Positions 63,283 to 64,000 of a DNA stretch of 64,000 bases are shown piece after piece. The position numbers and the translations under genes were made by a program. Source of the stretch: Pararhizobium sp. IMCC21322 (GTDB taxonomy: Bacteria; Pseudomonadota; Alphaproteobacteria; Rhizobiales; GCA-2746425); NCBI RefSeq assembly GCF_030758295.1, contig NZ_CP132335.1:3882412-3946411 (forward strand), given 5' to 3'. The first letter of the stretch is position 1, and the number at the start of each line of letters is the position of its first letter. The notes below the pieces were generated by a model. It did not search any database, was not told the DNA's origin, and saw only the letters and a list, made by a program, of their open reading frames with translations.

Positions 63283-64000
63283 TTACTCAGCTGGTTCCAA
63301 CTCGCCGGATTCCTTGTCGCTGCTCCCTTTGTTGCGAAAAACCGGGAGCATATTGTTCAGCGTTTCTTGGCTCAAATGGCACAGAATCTGGTGCCCGCGC
63401 AGCTGTTCTTCATCCTTGAATACCGTTCGGACCGGCGGAACTTCCGTATCGCATAATCCATCAATCTTGTACTGGCACCGGGTTGAGAAAGGACACCCTT
63501 TTGGCGGATTAAGCGATGATGGTAATTCGCCCTGCAGCACAATTTTTCGCTTCTCGATAGACGTATCGGCCACAGGAACTGCCGACAACAATGCTTCGGT
63601 GTAAGGATGATAGGGAGGCGAAAAGATTTCATCCGTGCTCCCCTGCTCCATTATCTGCCCCAGATACATGACAATAATGTGGTCTGCGAGATATCTGACA
63701 ACCGATAGATCATGACTGATAAACAACAGGGTTGTGCGATGATCACGTTGAATGTTCATCAACAACTCTGTCACTGCAGCCTGTACAGACACATCCAGGG
63801 CCGACACAGGTTCATCCGCAATTACCATAGATGGATTACCCGCAAACGCACGCGCGATGCCAACCCGTTGCTTTTGACCACCTGATAATTGCCTTGGTCG
63901 GCGTTTGGCAAAATCGCGGGGCAACTTGACAGTATCAAGGAGCTCCATGACCCGGGCTTCAACCTTCGCCGGATCCTTCTCAACGCCGAATTTTCTGATG
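63283..64000 (-). CDS. Oligopeptide/dipeptide ABC transporter ATP-binding protein (5' end cut)
   Basis: The frame is open to the right window edge, so the N-terminus with Walker A is missing. About 239 residues are present. The signature QLSGGQKQRVGIARAFAGNPSMVIADEPVSALDVSVQ, the switch His in LLFISHDLSVV, and the C-terminal oligopeptide domain (HPYTEALLSAVP, GCPFSTRCQYKIDGLCDTEVPPV) identify the OppD/OppF-type ATPase. The rest of the transporter is probably to the right. A C-terminal tail after the domain is unusually long and acidic. Confidence 0.93.
   Translation of the reverse strand, partial: IRKFGVEKDPAKVEARVMELLDTVKLPRDFAKRRPRQLSGGQKQRVGIARAFAGNPSMVIADEPVSALDVSVQAAVTELLMNIQRDHRTTLLFISHDLSVVRYLADHIIVMYLGQIMEQGSTDEIFSPPYHPYTEALLSAVPVADTSIEKRKIVLQGELPSSLNPPKGCPFSTRCQYKIDGLCDTEVPPVRTVFKDEEQLRGHQILCHLSQETLNNMLPVFRNKGSSDKESGELEPAE

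Overview
This window looks like chromosomal DNA of a flagellated alphaproteobacterium with a Caulobacter-type regulatory network. The evidence is a CckA-like sensor kinase next to flhB, a FliX homologue next to flgI, a DksA/TraR protein beside fliX, TTAA-N7-TTAA boxes typical of CtrA in two divergent flagellar promoters, and a near-consensus sigma-54 promoter before flgF. The dense transporter set (three ABC/TRAP-type uptake systems for small organic solutes plus an oxoprolinase) suggests a heterotroph, possibly marine and near Hyphomicrobiales or Parvibaculales. The genus cannot be fixed from the sequence alone.

Layout. 1-7,110: the 5' part of cckA (minus), then flhB, fliR, fliQ, fliE, flgC and flgB (minus), diverging from fliO and fliP (plus). 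7,135-12,608: an insertion of metabolic genes (a DSD1/D-threonine-aldolase-like PLP enzyme, a polar amino-acid ABC transporter, RidA and an IclR regulator). 12,627-26,341: second flagellar block, with a giant repeat protein, motE, a DUF6468-like gene, fliM and fliL (minus), then flgF-flgG-flgA-flgH (plus), dksA and fliX (minus), and flgI, rod-binding flgJ, a flgN-like gene and a FlaG-like gene (plus). 26,371-31,512: cell-wall amidase, DnaJ/TerB protein, EamA exporter, an unassigned permease, a cupin and an HbpS/GlcG protein. 31,515-42,062: two divergent TRAP systems (DctPQM and TAXI plus fused permease), a cupin and a fused hydantoinase/5-oxoprolinase, probably one uptake-and-hydrolysis unit. 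42,146-44,082: an ArsR-methyltransferase regulator overlapping metF.

44,324-51,165 is the most unusual stretch: a class II lanthipeptide locus. A precursor with a double-glycine motif and a Cys/Ser/Thr-rich core is followed by a complete LanM synthetase, a translationally coupled small exported Cys protein, a membrane protein, a hybrid histidine kinase and a convergent LuxR-type response regulator. The precursor begins with what looks like a Sec signal peptide, and no LanT exporter/protease is encoded nearby. This suggests a non-standard maturation or export route.

51,440-64,000 is general accessory and housekeeping content: an azoreductase, an unlisted 30-residue membrane protein with a strong ribosome binding site, an amidase, an extensin-like protein, a GNAT acetyltransferase, two MFS transporters, EttA, a fasciclin protein under an 18-bp palindrome, a DUF4198-like/HupE-UreJ divergent pair, and a truncated oligopeptide ABC ATPase at the right edge. 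No rRNA, tRNA, CRISPR array, insertion sequence or phage gene was seen.
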